Shown here: piece by piece, positions 7,230 through 7,755 of the stretch
Layout of the letters: every line of letters starts with the position of its first letter
Position numbering within the stretch: the first letter of the stretch is position 1
NCBI GenBank assembly: GCA_028284565.1
Contig: JANQRM010000235.1
Coordinates: 1 to 7,755, forward strand
DNA from: Anaerolineae bacterium
Lineage (GTDB): Bacteria; Chloroflexota; Anaerolineae; Aggregatilineales; Phototrophicaceae
Length of the DNA: 7,755 nucleotides
Direction of reading: 5' to 3'
Notes under the pieces: model-generated
The model's input: the letters and a program-made list of their open reading frames with translations, nothing else
What the model was told of the DNA's origin: nothing
Database searches by the model: none
Program-made: the position numbers and the translations under genes

Positions 7230-7755
7230 CAACCTGACCAAACTGGATTAGAAGAGCCTTGATCGAAGGTCAATTGATGGGAGACTCCGGTTTCGGCATC
7301 CACCACCCATAAATTGCCTTGATAGATGATGGCGATCTGTCGTCCATCGGGACTCCAATCGAAATTCTGAGGTGTCAATCCGCCAAAGTCGCTGGTCTTG
7401 ATGCCGGGTAGATTGGGGTCGGGGAAAATAACCCGTCGATTACTACCGTCACGGTCTGCAACAACCAGATCATATTCACCACTAATGCTGTTGAAGGGGT
7501 CACGTGCTTGAAGATATGCGATATAACTCTGTGGAAATTCGCTGTTGGTATTCGTCAATGGCGGGGAGAATTTCGGCGTTGTCCAGATGCCTGTTGTCTC
7601 TTGGACTGTTCCGACAAAATTTCCTTCTGTATTTGTCACAGCAACATTGAAGACTGCGCTGGATTCGGCGGGTTCGTTGCCAATTGGAGGTCCATGAACG
7701 GTGGTGGCAATGCGTTGACCATCTGGCGACCACGAGATATTGGCTCGCCATGACC
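7229..7755 (-). CDS. C-terminal part of a PD40/TolB-like WD40 beta-propeller protein (partial)
   Basis: The frame is open from the window edge to TGA at 7231-7229 and gives 174 residues with no start, so the gene begins upstream of the window. Two PD40 signatures are present, WSPDGQRIA (fragment residues 8-16) and WSPDGRQIA (133-141). Between and after them are the typical outer strands YDLVVADRDGSN and GNLWVVDAETG, so about three propeller blades are visible. The chain ends NPVWSG, where a further WSPDG motif would have begun; this is common when the last strand closes the ring with the N-terminus. TolB-like propellers usually act outside the cytoplasmic membrane and bind proteins or sugars, but any signal peptide lies beyond the window. 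The stop overlaps the fusion gene start as TGATG, so the two are probably made together. The partner or ligand is unknown. Confidence 0.85.
   Translation of the reverse strand, partial: SWRANISWSPDGQRIATTVHGPPIGNEPAESSAVFNVAVTNTEGNFVGTVQETTGIWTTPKFSPPLTNTNSEFPQSYIAYLQARDPFNSISGEYDLVVADRDGSNRRVIFPDPNLPGIKTSDFGGLTPQNFDWSPDGRQIAIIYQGNLWVVDAETGVSHQLTFDQGSSNPVWSG

Noticed and set aside
7230..7241. TTG start adding four residues to the fusion protein
   Set aside because: The ATG at 7229 overlaps the upstream stop as TGATG and begins a standard membrane anchor (MRKQLLFVIS); TTG is rarer and gives a longer overlap for no gain.
7229..7639. A short 136-residue gene starting at GTG 7639
   Set aside because: The same frame stays open to the window edge and contains another PD40 motif upstream, so the GTG is an internal valine codon of a larger propeller gene.

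Overview
The window looks like bacterial chromosome, and every gene I can support lies on the minus strand, so it reads from high to low coordinates. It is dense: no gap between genes exceeds about 50 bases. I see no tRNA, rRNA, CRISPR array, insertion sequence or phage gene. The gene content suggests an environmental Chloroflexota of the Anaerolineae type: a glycosidase-like domain fused to an O-antigen-ligase-like membrane domain, a WD40-like (PD40) propeller, GtrA, a GT4 glycosyltransferase, and what may be a magnesium-chelatase-type AAA+ protein. That placement is inference from gene style, not from a marker gene.

Region 1 (7755 down to 659) is a cell-surface glycan cassette of five genes with almost no space between them. 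In order of transcription they are: the C-terminal end of a PD40 beta-propeller protein (cut by the window edge); an 1101-residue membrane protein joining a GH-A-clan glycosidase-like domain, a beta-sandwich-like domain and an O-antigen ligase/polymerase domain; a separate 492-residue O-antigen ligase/polymerase; a GtrA-like four-helix membrane protein; and a GT4 glycosyltransferase. Junctions are TGATG, a 4-base gap, ATGA and a 1-base gap, which points to one translationally coupled operon. A plausible scheme is that GT4 adds sugars on the cytoplasmic side, GtrA helps move or use a lipid-linked sugar, and the two ligase-like proteins polymerise or transfer glycan on the outer face of the membrane.

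Region 2 (about 671 down to 1) begins with a candidate extended -10 promoter at the 3' end of the GT4 gene. It drives a hotdog-fold acyl-CoA thioesterase, whose stop codon overlaps (ATGA) the start of a second gene. Only 40 residues of that gene are in the window; they resemble the N-terminus of a magnesium-chelatase-like ATPase. This unit has no evident link to the glycan genes.

The most interesting object is the 1101-residue fusion. Its glycosidase-like domain keeps the WxEPN acid/base Glu but has His where the nucleophile Glu is expected, and its ligase domain has SVGA where the neighbouring paralogue has SRGA. It may therefore be a sugar-binding pseudo-glycosidase tethered to a divergent ligase rather than a hydrolase.
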